This document shows, piece after piece, positions 43,725-51,834 of a stretch of DNA of 64,000 nucleotides. Source of the stretch: Clostridiales bacterium (GTDB lineage: Bacteria; Bacillota_A; Clostridia; Oscillospirales; Oscillospiraceae); assembly GCA_004553625.1 (NCBI GenBank), contig SFKX01000013.1, positions 11,937-75,936 of the forward strand, given 5' to 3'. Numbering within the stretch: position 1 is the first letter of the stretch; every line of letters begins with the position of its first letter. The notes under the pieces were generated by a model that did no database searches, was not told the origin of the DNA, and saw only the letters and a program-made list of their open reading frames with translations. The position numbers and the translations under genes are program-made.

Positions 43725-43976
43725 TCAGCCCTCCTCTCCGGGCCTGCGGCACATGTCGGCCCGGCCGTAGCTGAGGATGCCCGCAAGGGCCTCCTCGAAC
43801 CTGCGCTGCTCGCGCAGGGCGCGCTCGCGCCCCTCCTCTTCGGAAAGCTCGGGAGCGGCGGGCGTTTCCGCCGCCTGGCTCCGCTCGAGCGAGCGCAGGC
43901 AGAGCCAGAGCGCCGCGCCCGAGGCCGTGCAGGCTGCGGCGCAGACGAGCGCCGCGATGAGCAGTATGATCTCCAT
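43725..43976 (-). CDS. Small single-pass membrane protein of unknown function
   Basis: The 83-residue protein has one N-terminal membrane segment (IILLIAALVCAAACTASGAALWLCL) and a charged helical tail. It lies between terL and the portal gene, with no recognised family; it could be a phage accessory or lysis-related protein. I cannot assign a function. Confidence 0.6.
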   Translation of the reverse strand: MEIILLIAALVCAAACTASGAALWLCLRSLERSQAAETPAAPELSEEEGRERALREQRRFEEALAGILSYGRADMCRRPGEEG

Positions 43977-43992
43977 TTTGACCTCCCTAGTT

Positions 43993-45375
43993 CTAAGCGT
44001 ATTCTAGATAGCCGCGGCCCGGGTCCCCGCCGGTCATGAACTCCTCGTATGGCTCAAGCTCCTCGTCCTCGTCCCTGGGTACGGGCGGCTGCGTATCCGC
44101 GGCCAGCTTGCGGCTTATGCAGTAATAGCGGACGGCGTCCACGCGGTGCGTGAGCTCATGCGGCTCCTTGGCGCAGTCGTTGGGGTCCGTCTCGTCGGCC
44201 TGGATGTCGCGCAGGTCAGAGATGGTCCGGCGGCAGCTCGTGAAGAGCATCAGCATGGGCCTTTTCCCGTCCGGGCGCCGGGCCAGGGCCTCGCGGATGA
44301 GCAGATGCCCGCGGACCCTGTCGTTCGCCGCGCGGACGAGGGGGACGCCGTTTTCCGCAAAGATCTCGGCCATGGTGCGGCCCGTGTCCTTCTGGCGGCT
44401 CCACATGTCCGGCGGGGCGAAGGTCGCCTCGATGCGCTCGCCGGGCTCCGTGTGCTCCGCGATGGCCTCCGCCGCCTCGCGGACTATGAGCCCGGGGGCG
44501 GAGAACTCGCGGTAGAGCCAGCTGCGGCCCTCGCCGTCCACGGCGAACCAGCAGCAGGCGAAGAGGTCCAGGCCGTAGTCGAAGGCCCGGTAGCGCCGCC
44601 AGTCCTCGGGTATGGCAAAGGGCTCCGCGAGGTTCGCGCGGCCGGAGAGCTCCGGGAAGTAGCTGCCGCCCAGGGCGTCCCAGTCGCCGTAGCGGTAGGC
44701 GCGGCGCAGGTCCTCCGGCATGGAGGCCAGCATCCGCACATAGCCCGGGGAGGCCCGGAGCAGGGCCGTGTTGTCCTCGACGGTGGCGGGGATGAACACA
44801 TAGTCCTCCGGGTTTTCGGCGGCCTCCGGGTCGCCCCCGCCGTCATAAAAGTCGCGGTCTATGAAGAGCCGCTTCACCCAGCGGTGGCCCACCCCGCCCG
44901 GGTTGCAGGTGAGGTACATCCGCTTCGGGATGTCGTTCACGCCGCGCAGGAGCCCGCCCAGGAACTGGAATGAGCGCCAGGAAAACTGCGTGGCCTCGTC
45001 AATGAAGATCCAGTCGTACTCCTGGCCGTTATACTCCAGCTCGGAGCTCTCGCCGGACCAGTGGCCGAAGCGGATGAGGCTGCCGTTTGCAAAGCTGAGA
45101 CAGCGCAGCGCGCCGTTGTAGGAGCAGAACTCGGGCTTTATCATGCGGAGCATGGGCTCGATGTGGTTGGACTGCAGCTCGGGATAGGTGCGGCGGAGGA
45201 TGAGGATGCGTATGCCGGCGTAGTTGTAGGCCCCGAGCAGGGCCTTGGTGCGGACGGCCCAGGTCTTGCCGCCGCCCTTAGCGCCGCCGTAGGCGGTGTA
45301 GAGCTTGCGCGAGGCGAAGAAGAGCTTCTGCTTGGGGTTGGCCTCGCCGGGGTCCCAGAAGTATTCTCCCGTCAT
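43993..45375 (-). CDS. terL: Terminase large subunit
   Basis: The 460-residue packaging motor has Walker A in YGGAKGGGKTWA (residues 29-40), Walker B IFIDEA (123-128), and a C-terminal RNase-H-like nuclease starting at AFDYGLD with a late Asp in THRVDAVRYY. It cuts concatemeric DNA and pumps it into the procapsid. Its ATG overlaps the terS stop as ATGA. All key motifs look intact. Confidence 0.96.
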   Translation of the reverse strand: MTGEYFWDPGEANPKQKLFFASRKLYTAYGGAKGGGKTWAVRTKALLGAYNYAGIRILILRRTYPELQSNHIEPMLRMIKPEFCSYNGALRCLSFANGSLIRFGHWSGESSELEYNGQEYDWIFIDEATQFSWRSFQFLGGLLRGVNDIPKRMYLTCNPGGVGHRWVKRLFIDRDFYDGGGDPEAAENPEDYVFIPATVEDNTALLRASPGYVRMLASMPEDLRRAYRYGDWDALGGSYFPELSGRANLAEPFAIPEDWRRYRAFDYGLDLFACCWFAVDGEGRSWLYREFSAPGLIVREAAEAIAEHTEPGERIEATFAPPDMWSRQKDTGRTMAEIFAENGVPLVRAANDRVRGHLLIREALARRPDGKRPMLMLFTSCRRTISDLRDIQADETDPNDCAKEPHELTHRVDAVRYYCISRKLAADTQPPVPRDEDEELEPYEEFMTGGDPGRGYLEYA

Positions 45376-45728
45376 TCTGCGGCGCCCCGGCCCACGCCCT
45401 CCAGCCGGATGATGAGGCGCTTTTCCGCGCCCTGGCCGGCCTTGTCGGCGTAGCCGCCGTTTTTCTCCTGTTTGAGGGCGTTCATGCAGCCCGCGGCCCG
45501 GCCGGACTCCGTGACCATCCGGTTCTCGAGCCAGTCCATGCGCCGCAGGCGCGCCCGCTCGAACTCGCGGCGGCAGGCCTCGTCCTCCAGCAGCCCGGCG
45601 TACTCCGCCTCGCTCAGGCCCAGCTCCAGCAGGAGCCCCGCCTCCGTGGGGAAGCGGCCCTCCTCCTCTCTCGCCGTGAAATATCGCTCAATGCCCGCGC
45701 GCAGGCCGCGCGCCGCTCTGTGCGCCAT
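45372..45728 (-). CDS. terS: Terminase small subunit
   Basis: The 118-residue helical protein (LELGLSEAEYAGLLEDEACRREFERARLRRMDWLENRMV, then GCMNALKQEKNGGYADKA) resembles the DNA-recognition small subunit of P22-like terminases. The start is ATG 45728, with GGGAGG 7 nt upstream; an in-frame extension to 45803 has no ribosome site. It is the first gene of the phage unit. A TATATT at 45758-45753 may be its -10, but no good -35 was seen. Confidence 0.8.
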   Translation of the reverse strand: MAHRAARGLRAGIERYFTAREEEGRFPTEAGLLLELGLSEAEYAGLLEDEACRREFERARLRRMDWLENRMVTESGRAAGCMNALKQEKNGGYADKAGQGAEKRLIIRLEGVGRGAAE

Positions 45729-45801
45729 CGTCTCACCTCCCGCCTGGGGGACAATATACAGACTTTCGCGCATTTCGTAAGTGCAAAAACGAAAAAAGTG
45801 C

Positions 45802-45839
45802 AAAAAAATCCGCCCCCCTCCGTTTCCGGAGAGGGGCGG
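45802..45839 (-). terminator. Terminator of the threonine ammonia-lyase gene
   Basis: A 12-bp stem with one mismatch (45810-45822 with 45827-45839) around TTTC is followed on the minus strand by ATTTTTTT. It insulates the phage genes from their upstream neighbour. Confidence 0.92.
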
Positions 45840-45862
45840 CGTGCGCTAAACTTCGGCTTTGA

Positions 45863-47071
45863 TTATTCCATTGAGACGGCGTAGCCCTCGGAGCCGAGGC
45901 GGTCCAGCAGGGCCTGGCCGTGCTCCCGGCCGCCGACCTCGCAGGCGATGTGGACCAGGATCTCGCTGGGCGAGAGGCTGGGGCAGAGCCTGTCGTGGTT
46001 TATGGTCATGATGTTCGCGCCGCTGTCCGCGATGATCTGCAGAAGGCGCATGAGACTGCCGGGGGAATCCGGGAGCGTGGTGGCGAGCTTTATCCGCCTG
46101 TGCCGCGAGACGAGGCCGAGCTCGATGACGCGGTGGATGAAGCTGACGTCTATGTTGCCGCCGGAGAGGAGGCAGACGGTCTTTTTCTCAGCGGTCTCGA
46201 GCTTGCCGGAGAGGACCGCGGCGACGGAGCTCGCGCCGGAGGGCTCGACGATCTGCTTGGTGCGCTCCATGAGCAGGAGGATGGCGGCGGAGATGTCGTT
46301 GTCGGAGACGGTGACGAGGTCGTCCGCGTACTGCATGATCTGGGCGACGGTCTTTTCCCCGGGGCATTTGACGGCGATGCCGTCCGCGATGGTGGAGACG
46401 CGCTCGGAGGCGACGCGCTGACCCTCGTGGAAGCTGCGCCAGACGGCGTTGGCGCCCTCCGCCTGGACGCCGACGACGCGGACGCGCGGGTTCACCTGCT
46501 TTATGCAGGCCGCGACTCCCGCGAGCAGCCCGCCCCCGCCGACGGGTACGACGACGGTGTCCACCGTGGGCAGCTGGCTGAGTATCTCGAGGCCGACTGT
46601 CCCCTGCCCGGCCATGACCTCGTAGTCGTCGAAGGGGTGGAGGAAGGTGGCCTCCTCCTCGCGGCAGATCTCCATGGCCTTTTCAAAGGCGTCGTCGTAG
46701 CAGTCGCCGCAGAGGACGACCTTCGCGCCGTAGCCCTCCGTGGCCTGGACCTTGGCGATGGGCGCGGCCTTGGGCATGACGATGGTCGCGGGCAGGCCGT
46801 GGCGCTGTGCGGCGTAGGCCACGCCCTGGGCGTGGTTGCCGGCGGAGGAGGCCACGACGGCCTTCACCTCGCCGCGCTCCGTCAGCGCGCCTATCTTGTT
46901 CGCCGCGCCGCGGATCTTGAAGGAGCCGGTCTTTTGCCGGTTCTCGCACTTCATCCAGACCTCGCCGCCCGCCATGCAGCTGAAGGTGGCGCTGTAGTCG
47001 AGGTCCGTCCTGTGGATGATGCCCTCCAGGCGCTTTGCCGCCCGCTCGAAGTCTCTCAGGCTGAGTTCCAT
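45863..47071 (-). CDS. ilvA: Threonine ammonia-lyase with ACT domain
   Basis: The 402-residue PLP enzyme has the Schiff-base Lys in GSFKIRGAANKI (K52), SAGNHAQGVAYAA, the phosphate loop VPVGGGGLLAGVAA and SGGNIDVSF. A C-terminal ACT domain (about 330-402, ATTLPDSPGSLMRLLQIIADSGANI) is present, as in the short biosynthetic/catabolic form of clostridia. It deaminates threonine to 2-oxobutyrate for isoleucine synthesis or fermentation. GAGGTG lies 7 nt before the ATG. Confidence 0.95.
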   Translation of the reverse strand: MELSLRDFERAAKRLEGIIHRTDLDYSATFSCMAGGEVWMKCENRQKTGSFKIRGAANKIGALTERGEVKAVVASSAGNHAQGVAYAAQRHGLPATIVMPKAAPIAKVQATEGYGAKVVLCGDCYDDAFEKAMEICREEEATFLHPFDDYEVMAGQGTVGLEILSQLPTVDTVVVPVGGGGLLAGVAACIKQVNPRVRVVGVQAEGANAVWRSFHEGQRVASERVSTIADGIAVKCPGEKTVAQIMQYADDLVTVSDNDISAAILLLMERTKQIVEPSGASSVAAVLSGKLETAEKKTVCLLSGGNIDVSFIHRVIELGLVSRHRRIKLATTLPDSPGSLMRLLQIIADSGANIMTINHDRLCPSLSPSEILVHIACEVGGREHGQALLDRLGSEGYAVSME

Positions 47072-47112
47072 GTTGTAACACCTCGCAATTCGGATTTGCT
47101 CTATCTGACACT

Positions 47113-47141
47113 ATGATAAACCGGCTTTCCCGCCGCGTCAA
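47113..47141 (-). promoter_or_regulatory. Promoter of threonine ammonia-lyase
   Basis: On the minus strand TTGACG (47141-47136) and TATCAT (47118-47113) are 17 nt apart, 42 nt from the start codon. Confidence 0.7.
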
Positions 47142-47163
47142 CGTGATTTCTTTGCAAAAGCCC

Positions 47164-47191
47164 TTGCGCTTTGCGCGAAAACCGCTATATT
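47164..47191 (+). promoter_or_regulatory. Promoter of the phage-like orphan gene
   Basis: TTGCGC (47164-47169) and TATATT (47186-47191) are 16 nt apart, 29 nt before the start at 47221. It is divergent from the threonine ammonia-lyase promoter. Confidence 0.55.
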
Positions 47192-47220
47192 GTTGCCCAA
47201 ACTGAAAGGGAGGTATGCAG

Positions 47221-48210
47221 ATGCAGGCATACGACAAGGATCTGGACTACTCCGACCTCATCGCCCGGGAGGCGGCCAAGGGCGTGAACGCGGACCGCGC
47301 CCTGCTGGCTCAGTACGAGGCGGCGCGCAACGCCAAGATCGCCGGCGAGGGCCTGGACTATGCCCAGACCAACGTCTATACGAGGGAGGTCTCGGAGCCC
47401 CGGCACTACTACACCGCCACGGACAAGAGCGACTACATCCGCGAGCTCTACGCCGCCTCGGAGCGGCAGGCGCTGGAGGCGCTGGAGGGGGCCTACGCGG
47501 AGGAGCTGGCGGCCTCGGAGTCGGAGGCGGCGGCCCTGCCCGGGGCCTATCGGGAGGCGGCGAACCGCACCGCCGCCGCGGGCGAGACCGCCCTGCGCAG
47601 CATGAACGAGCGCTTTGCCGCCTCGGGCCTCAACTCCGGCGCGCGGGGCCAGGCCGCGCTCACGCTGGGGATGAGCGTCCAGGGCGAGCTGGCCGCGCTG
47701 GAGTCCGAGCGCGCCTCGAAACTCGCTGAGCTCTCCGCCCAGCGCGCGCGGCTGCGCTCGGACTACCGCCGCGCCGTGGCCGAGGCCATCCTCCAGAACG
47801 AGACGGAGCTCGCCCGCGCGCTCTATGAGGAGGCCGTCCGCGTGGACGAGAGCTACGCCGTCGCGGACGCGGAGCTGCTGGAGGAGGTCTATTCCAGCTC
47901 CCGCGGCCAGGGCTACACGGGCTATACTCCCGCCGGGGGCGGGAGCTCCGCGCCCGAGTCCGAGCCCGCCGCCTCGGAGACGTCCGGCGGGACGCAGACC
48001 GTCCTGAGCTCCTACGACAAGCTCGCCGCGCAGCTGGCGGCGGCCGGGGACTCCGCGCGGCGCAGCTCGCTCATCTCCGCGGCGCTCTCCGCCGGGCGCA
48101 TCAGCTCCGCAGAGGCGGCGCGCCTGCGCTCCCAGTACGGCCTGGGCGCGGTCTCCGCCTCCCAGCCCGTCTCCGGCGGCGGCGGGCGCGTCACCGCCGC
48201 GACCAAATAG
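47221..48210 (+). CDS. Helical repeat-rich protein, possibly phage virion-associated
   Basis: The 329-residue, alanine- and glutamate-rich protein begins AYDKDLDYSDLIAREAAKG with RNAKIAGEGLDYAQ nearby, a short motif I associate with clostridial phage proteins. Residues 75-210 form long amphipathic coiled coils, followed by a Gly/Ser/Pro linker and a helical C-terminal domain (LISAALSAGRISSAEAARLRSQYG). No catalytic motif or signal peptide is visible. It may be an internal virion or scaffold-like protein left outside the main phage cluster; function is unknown. The start is ATG 47221 because GGGAGG lies 7 nt upstream, against 1 nt for the ATG at 47215. Confidence 0.6.
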   Translation: MQAYDKDLDYSDLIAREAAKGVNADRALLAQYEAARNAKIAGEGLDYAQTNVYTREVSEPRHYYTATDKSDYIRELYAASERQALEALEGAYAEELAASESEAAALPGAYREAANRTAAAGETALRSMNERFAASGLNSGARGQAALTLGMSVQGELAALESERASKLAELSAQRARLRSDYRRAVAEAILQNETELARALYEEAVRVDESYAVADAELLEEVYSSSRGQGYTGYTPAGGGSSAPESEPAASETSGGTQTVLSSYDKLAAQLAAAGDSARRSSLISAALSAGRISSAEAARLRSQYGLGAVSASQPVSGGGGRVTAATK

Positions 48211-48231
48211 TCCCCCGCCGAGCGCGCCCGA

Positions 48232-48286
48232 GCCTGGTCTGACCTCATGCCATGCCGCATTGTGGCCAGACCAGGCGCTTTTTATT
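48232..48286 (+). terminator. Long-loop terminator after the orphan gene
   Basis: GCCTGGTCTG (48232-48241) and CAGACCAGGC (48267-48276) form a 10-bp stem with a 25-nt loop, followed by GCTTTTTATTT. Confidence 0.65.
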
Positions 48287-48366
48287 TGTCTAGTCTGCCG
48301 ATTGCCAAAAGTGTGACGGGGGTCTAAAATCAGGGGTATAATTATGGTGGAAGGAGAGCGCATAGA

Positions 48367-49986
48367 ATGGCGGAAAACAAGGTTTTGAGGCGCAAGGCGG
48401 AGAACGCGCAGCTCATATATGAGGACCTTTTGGAGAGGACGGGCCTTGCGGCCCTGCCGACGACCTTTGTCGCGGACGAGGGGCGGGAGGCCGCGCTCAA
48501 GCGGGCCTGCTTCGGGGCGAACCCCTTTCCCCTGCCGCTGAACCTGGTCCTGACGAAGCTGCGGGTCCCGGCGGTGCGGAAGCTCTTTGAGGACGAGACG
48601 ATCCCCCAGACCAGCGCCATCGCCGCAGTGCTGACGGCCTGCTCCGCCGCGGCGACGGAGATAGGCGCCCTGCGCGGGGACGAGGTCTCCGGCGCGCAGC
48701 TGCGCTGCGACCTGGCCTACGCCGGGCTCCAGGCGATCCGGCTCTATATGTCGGACCACAGGCACTGCAAGGAATTCACAAAGAGCCGCGTGCGCTCGGC
48801 CATCCGGGTGAACAACGCGCTCAACGGCTCGATGCACAAGTTCCGCGCCAAGGACGGGCGGGACGTGTCCTTCCACGTCTACTACCAGAGCCAGCAGGAG
48901 CGGCTGGTGAAGGCGCTGGGGCTCTCCAAGAAGTCCGAGGAATACGGCTTTTTCTCGATGAAGAAGGACCTTGCGGAGATCGCCGCCCGCGTCGCGCGGA
49001 CGGACGCGATGGAGCTCGAGCAGCTGAGCTTCGACTGCGGGGCCTGCGGCTGCATGATAAGGAGCCGCGAGGAGTGGGAGTCGAGCGAGGTCGGCCGCGC
49101 GGTCGTGGCGATGCCGCTCATCCGGACGGAAAAGGAGGCCGAGTCCCCCGCGCCGGACTGGGGCAGGCCGAATTCGCGCGGGCCGCTCTCCGGCGTCCGC
49201 GTCCTGGACCTGACGCACATCATCGCGGGTCCGGCCTGCTCGCGCGTGCTGGCGGAGTACGGCGCGGACGTGCTGCTCGTGCGCCGGGGCGACTTCAAGC
49301 ACCAGGAACAGGCCATGCTGGAGTTTGACGGCTGGGCCGGCAAGCACTCCATCCAGCTGGACTTCAACGTCCCCGCCGAGCTCGAGCGCGTGAAGGAGCT
49401 CATCCGCGAGGCGGACGTCGTCACCTACTCCTACCAGAACGGCTGCCTGGACAAGTTCGGGCTCTCGGAGGCGGATATCCGCGCGCTGAACCCCTCGGTC
49501 ATATACTCGAACCTCATGTGCTTCTCGGACACGGTCTGGAAGGACCGTCCGGGCTGGGCGCCCTGCGCGGAGGACATCACGGGTCTTTCCGTGCGCAACG
49601 GCTCCCTGGCCGAACCGAAGAACCTGAACGGCGTGCCTCTGGACTACTTCCCGGGCTTCATCCTGGCGCTGGGTACGCTCCGGGCGATAGCGCGGCGGCT
49701 GCGTGAGGGCGGCGGCTACAAGGTCACCACCTCGCTGACGCGCGGCGCGCAGTACCTGCACGAGTGCGCGGACCTCTGCGAGTCGGCCCACGCCGTGCCG
49801 CAGAAGAGCTCCGTGGCCGTCCGCGGGAAGGACGCGGCCTGGCAGCGGGTGTATCAGTACGTGAGCGGCTGCGCGACGGGCGGCGAGTGCGGCTTTTCCG
49901 CGCCGCCTGTGCTGAACTCGGCCTACCCCGGCGACGAGCGCAACCTGGTCTTTACGGACGGCGAGCGCGGCTGGACCCAGGTCTGA
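48367..49986 (+). CDS. CaiB/BaiF-type (family III) CoA-transferase-like protein with unusual domain order
   Basis: From about residue 275 the 539-residue protein has a clear CaiB N-terminal Rossmann domain (GPLSGVRVLDLTHIIAGPACSRVLAEYGADVLLVRRG, then IQLDFNVPAELERVKELIREADVV). The preceding ~130 residues (MHKFRAKDGRDVSFHVYY, ARTDAMELEQLSFDCGACGCMIRSREEW) resemble the small C-terminal domain of the same family. The order looks like a truncated or degenerate two-copy enzyme. Family III enzymes move CoA between carboxylic acids; activity here is uncertain. A TATAAT at 48337-48342 is the likely -10. The Nudix gene follows after 15 nt. Confidence 0.8.
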   Translation: MAENKVLRRKAENAQLIYEDLLERTGLAALPTTFVADEGREAALKRACFGANPFPLPLNLVLTKLRVPAVRKLFEDETIPQTSAIAAVLTACSAAATEIGALRGDEVSGAQLRCDLAYAGLQAIRLYMSDHRHCKEFTKSRVRSAIRVNNALNGSMHKFRAKDGRDVSFHVYYQSQQERLVKALGLSKKSEEYGFFSMKKDLAEIAARVARTDAMELEQLSFDCGACGCMIRSREEWESSEVGRAVVAMPLIRTEKEAESPAPDWGRPNSRGPLSGVRVLDLTHIIAGPACSRVLAEYGADVLLVRRGDFKHQEQAMLEFDGWAGKHSIQLDFNVPAELERVKELIREADVVTYSYQNGCLDKFGLSEADIRALNPSVIYSNLMCFSDTVWKDRPGWAPCAEDITGLSVRNGSLAEPKNLNGVPLDYFPGFILALGTLRAIARRLREGGGYKVTTSLTRGAQYLHECADLCESAHAVPQKSSVAVRGKDAAWQRVYQYVSGCATGGECGFSAPPVLNSAYPGDERNLVFTDGERGWTQV

Positions 49987-50001
49987 ACCGGGAGGCGGAA
50001 G

Positions 50002-50541
50002 ATGCTGGGCGAAGTCTGGGACGTCTACGACGCGGCAAGGCGCAGGACCGGCGCCGCGGCGCGCCGGGGCGAGCCCCTGCCCCCCGGGGGCTACCACCTG
50101 GTGGTACACGTCTGCCTGTTCTCGCCGGATGGGCGGATGCTCATACAAAAGCGCAGCCGTGAAAAGCGCAGCTGGGCCGGGCTCTGGGACCTGAGCTCCG
50201 GGGGCTGCGCCCTCGCGGGGGAGGAGAGCGCCGGGGCCGCCGCGCGCGAGCTCTTTGAGGAGCTGGGCCTGGAGGCCGGCCCCGCGCTGGAGCGCCCCGC
50301 CCTGAGCGTCAGCTTTGACCAGGGCTTTGACGACATGTACCTCCTGGACATGCCGGAGGAGCTGCCCGGCCTGCGGCTCCAGGCGGAGGAGGTCGAGTCC
50401 GTCCGCTGGGCGGAAAAGGCGGAGATACTGGAGCTCTTGCGCTCCGGGCTCTTCGTCCCCTACCACCGGAGCCTCGTCGAGCTCCTTTTCGACACGCACG
50501 AATACGGCGGCGGACTAGACCGCTGGGAAAAGCAGATATGA
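50002..50541 (+). CDS. Nudix hydrolase
   Basis: The 179-residue protein has the Nudix box GGCALAGEESAGAAARELFEELGL (residues 72-95; the pattern GX5EX7REUXEEXGU is satisfied) after an N-terminal strand pair (VVHVCLFSPDGRMLIQKRS). It resembles IDI-like or YfcD-type Nudix proteins with the AGLWDLSSGG lead-in. It hydrolyses a nucleoside-diphosphate-linked metabolite; the substrate is unknown. GGGAGG precedes the ATG. A strong terminator begins right after the stop. Confidence 0.93.
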   Translation: MLGEVWDVYDAARRRTGAAARRGEPLPPGGYHLVVHVCLFSPDGRMLIQKRSREKRSWAGLWDLSSGGCALAGEESAGAAARELFEELGLEAGPALERPALSVSFDQGFDDMYLLDMPEELPGLRLQAEEVESVRWAEKAEILELLRSGLFVPYHRSLVELLFDTHEYGGGLDRWEKQI

Positions 50542-50577
50542 AAACATTCCGCCCCCCGAGGGGGCGGAATGTTTTTT
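50541..50577. terminator. Bidirectional terminator between Nudix and peroxiredoxin genes
   Basis: AAAACATTCCGCCCC (50541-50555) pairs with GGGGCGGAATGTTTT (50561-50575), a 15-bp stem flanked by A and T runs. It serves both convergent genes. Confidence 0.93.
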
Positions 50578-50614
50578 CGGCGTCTTGCGCCGAGGAGAGA
50601 GGGGGTTCTGCCTC

Positions 50615-51292
50615 TTATTTTTTCTCCCTCTTGAAGCACATGAACCAGTCGAGGCAGTACTGGTCGTCGGAGCTGTTCTCCATGCGCTCCTTTGCGGTGC
50701 CGCAGCTGCCTGCGGTGGGGACGATGACGTCGTCGCCGGGCCTCCAGTCCGCGGGAGTGGCGACGTTCTCGGCGTCGGCCTTCTGCAGGGCCTGGATGAC
50801 TCTTTTTATCTCGTCGAAGTTGCGCCCGGTGCTGAGGGGGTAGTAGAGTATGAGCCGGATCTTGGCCTCCGGGTCTATGACGAACACGGCGCGGACGGCC
50901 TGGGTGTTGCTCTGGCCGGGCTGGATCATGCCGTATTTGTTGGCGACCTCCATGCGGATGTCCTCGATGAGCGGGAACTTGACCTCAACATTCTCCATGC
51001 CCTTCCAGCTGAGCTCCTGGATCTTGCGCAGCCAGGCGATGTGCGAGTAGAGCGAGTCCACGGAGAGGCCGACGAGCTCGGTGTTCATGGCCTTGAACTC
51101 CTCCGCCATGGAGGCGAAGGTCATGAACTCGGTGGTGCAGACGGGCGTGAAGTCCGCCGGGTGGCTGAAGAGGATGACCCACTTGCCCCGGAAGTCCTCC
51201 GGGAAATTTATCTCGCCCTGCGTGGTGACGGCCTTGAAGCTGGGGGCCGTGTCGCCGATGAGGGGCATACGGTTCTGAACGATGTTCTCCAT
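50615..51292 (-). CDS. Peroxiredoxin, Prx6/archaeal-type
   Basis: The 225-residue protein has the peroxidatic site HPADFTPVCTTE (C52) and a long C-terminal arm with C197, C213 and C219 (GSCGTAKER, QYCLDWFMC). This matches the hexadecameric Prx6-like enzymes in which a C-terminal Cys resolves the disulfide. It reduces H2O2 and organic peroxides with thioredoxin-like donors. AAGGAGGT lies 8 nt before the ATG. A GTGAC-AAA-GTCAC palindrome at 51366-51378 lies upstream and may be a regulator site. Confidence 0.95.
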   Translation of the reverse strand: MENIVQNRMPLIGDTAPSFKAVTTQGEINFPEDFRGKWVILFSHPADFTPVCTTEFMTFASMAEEFKAMNTELVGLSVDSLYSHIAWLRKIQELSWKGMENVEVKFPLIEDIRMEVANKYGMIQPGQSNTQAVRAVFVIDPEAKIRLILYYPLSTGRNFDEIKRVIQALQKADAENVATPADWRPGDDVIVPTAGSCGTAKERMENSSDDQYCLDWFMCFKREKK

Positions 51293-51383
51293 TGTTTTAT
51301 ACCTCCTTGCGCTCTGCGGTTTGGTTTGTGTGTCCTAACTATACCGCGCGGCGCGGGAGGCTTCAGTGACAAAGTCACGCTCC

Positions 51384-51412
51384 TTGCGGCGGGGCCGCGG
51401 ACCGGGTATAAT
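51384..51412 (+). promoter_or_regulatory. Promoter of the DUF5655 gene
   Basis: TTGCGG (51384-51389) and TATAAT (51407-51412) are 17 nt apart, 23 nt before the GTG start. Confidence 0.65.
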
Positions 51413-51435
51413 GGGCGCGGAAGGAGGCGGGGAAG

Positions 51436-51834
51436 GTGGATTTTCCGGAGCGATATACGGAGGACCTGCTGCTGTTTTTCGAGGGCAGGCCCCTGGAGCT
51501 GGGGCTCTGCGAGGCGCTGACGGAGCTCTTTGAGCGGGAGTTCCCGCCGGAGCTCCGGGCGAAGGTGCAAAAGAGCCAGGTGAGCTTTTACGGGCGGCAT
51601 CTCTTTGCGGCGGTCTCGCTGCCGCTGCGGCGGAAGCGTGGCTGGCCGGAGCACTTTCTGCTTTTGACGCTGGGCCTGGGCCGGAGGCTGGAGAGCCCGC
51701 GCGTCGCCGTGGCCGTGGAGCCATACCCCGGCCGCTGGACTCACCACATCCTCCTGACCTCGGAGTCCGAGCTGGACGCCGAAGTCCGCGCCTGGCTGCA
51801 CGAGGCCTACGACTTTGCCGAGTCCAAGCGCTGA
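51436..51834 (+). CDS. DUF5655-like protein
   Basis: The 132-residue protein (FEGRPLELGLCEALTELFEREFPPELRAKVQKSQVSFYGRHLFAAVSLPLRRKRGWPEHFLLLTLGLG) matches the DUF5655 pattern, a small fold often seen alone or fused to nucleases; function is unknown. The start is GTG 51436, 8 nt after GGAGG. Its end overlaps the convergent pyrG gene by 28 bp. Confidence 0.75.
   Translation: MDFPERYTEDLLLFFEGRPLELGLCEALTELFEREFPPELRAKVQKSQVSFYGRHLFAAVSLPLRRKRGWPEHFLLLTLGLGRRLESPRVAVAVEPYPGRWTHHILLTSESELDAEVRAWLHEAYDFAESKR

Larger units (their letters stand above)
32112..45728 (-). mobile_element. Compact phage-like morphogenesis cluster (podovirus-like, probably defective or domesticated)
   Basis: Fifteen closely spaced minus-strand genes run from terS through terL, portal, scaffold, coat, gp10-like protein, fibres, endolysin and holin to a gp6-like adaptor. 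Many overlap as ATGA. No integrase, repressor, replication, tape-measure or tail-tube gene is present. Flanks are ordinary metabolic genes (threonine ammonia-lyase on one side, an acyltransferase on the other), and no att repeats were recognised. Confidence 0.8.

Noticed and set aside
47185..50499. 1104-codon minus-strand open frame
   Set aside because: It is a shadow of the orphan, CaiB-like and Nudix genes, which have proper family motifs and ribosome sites.
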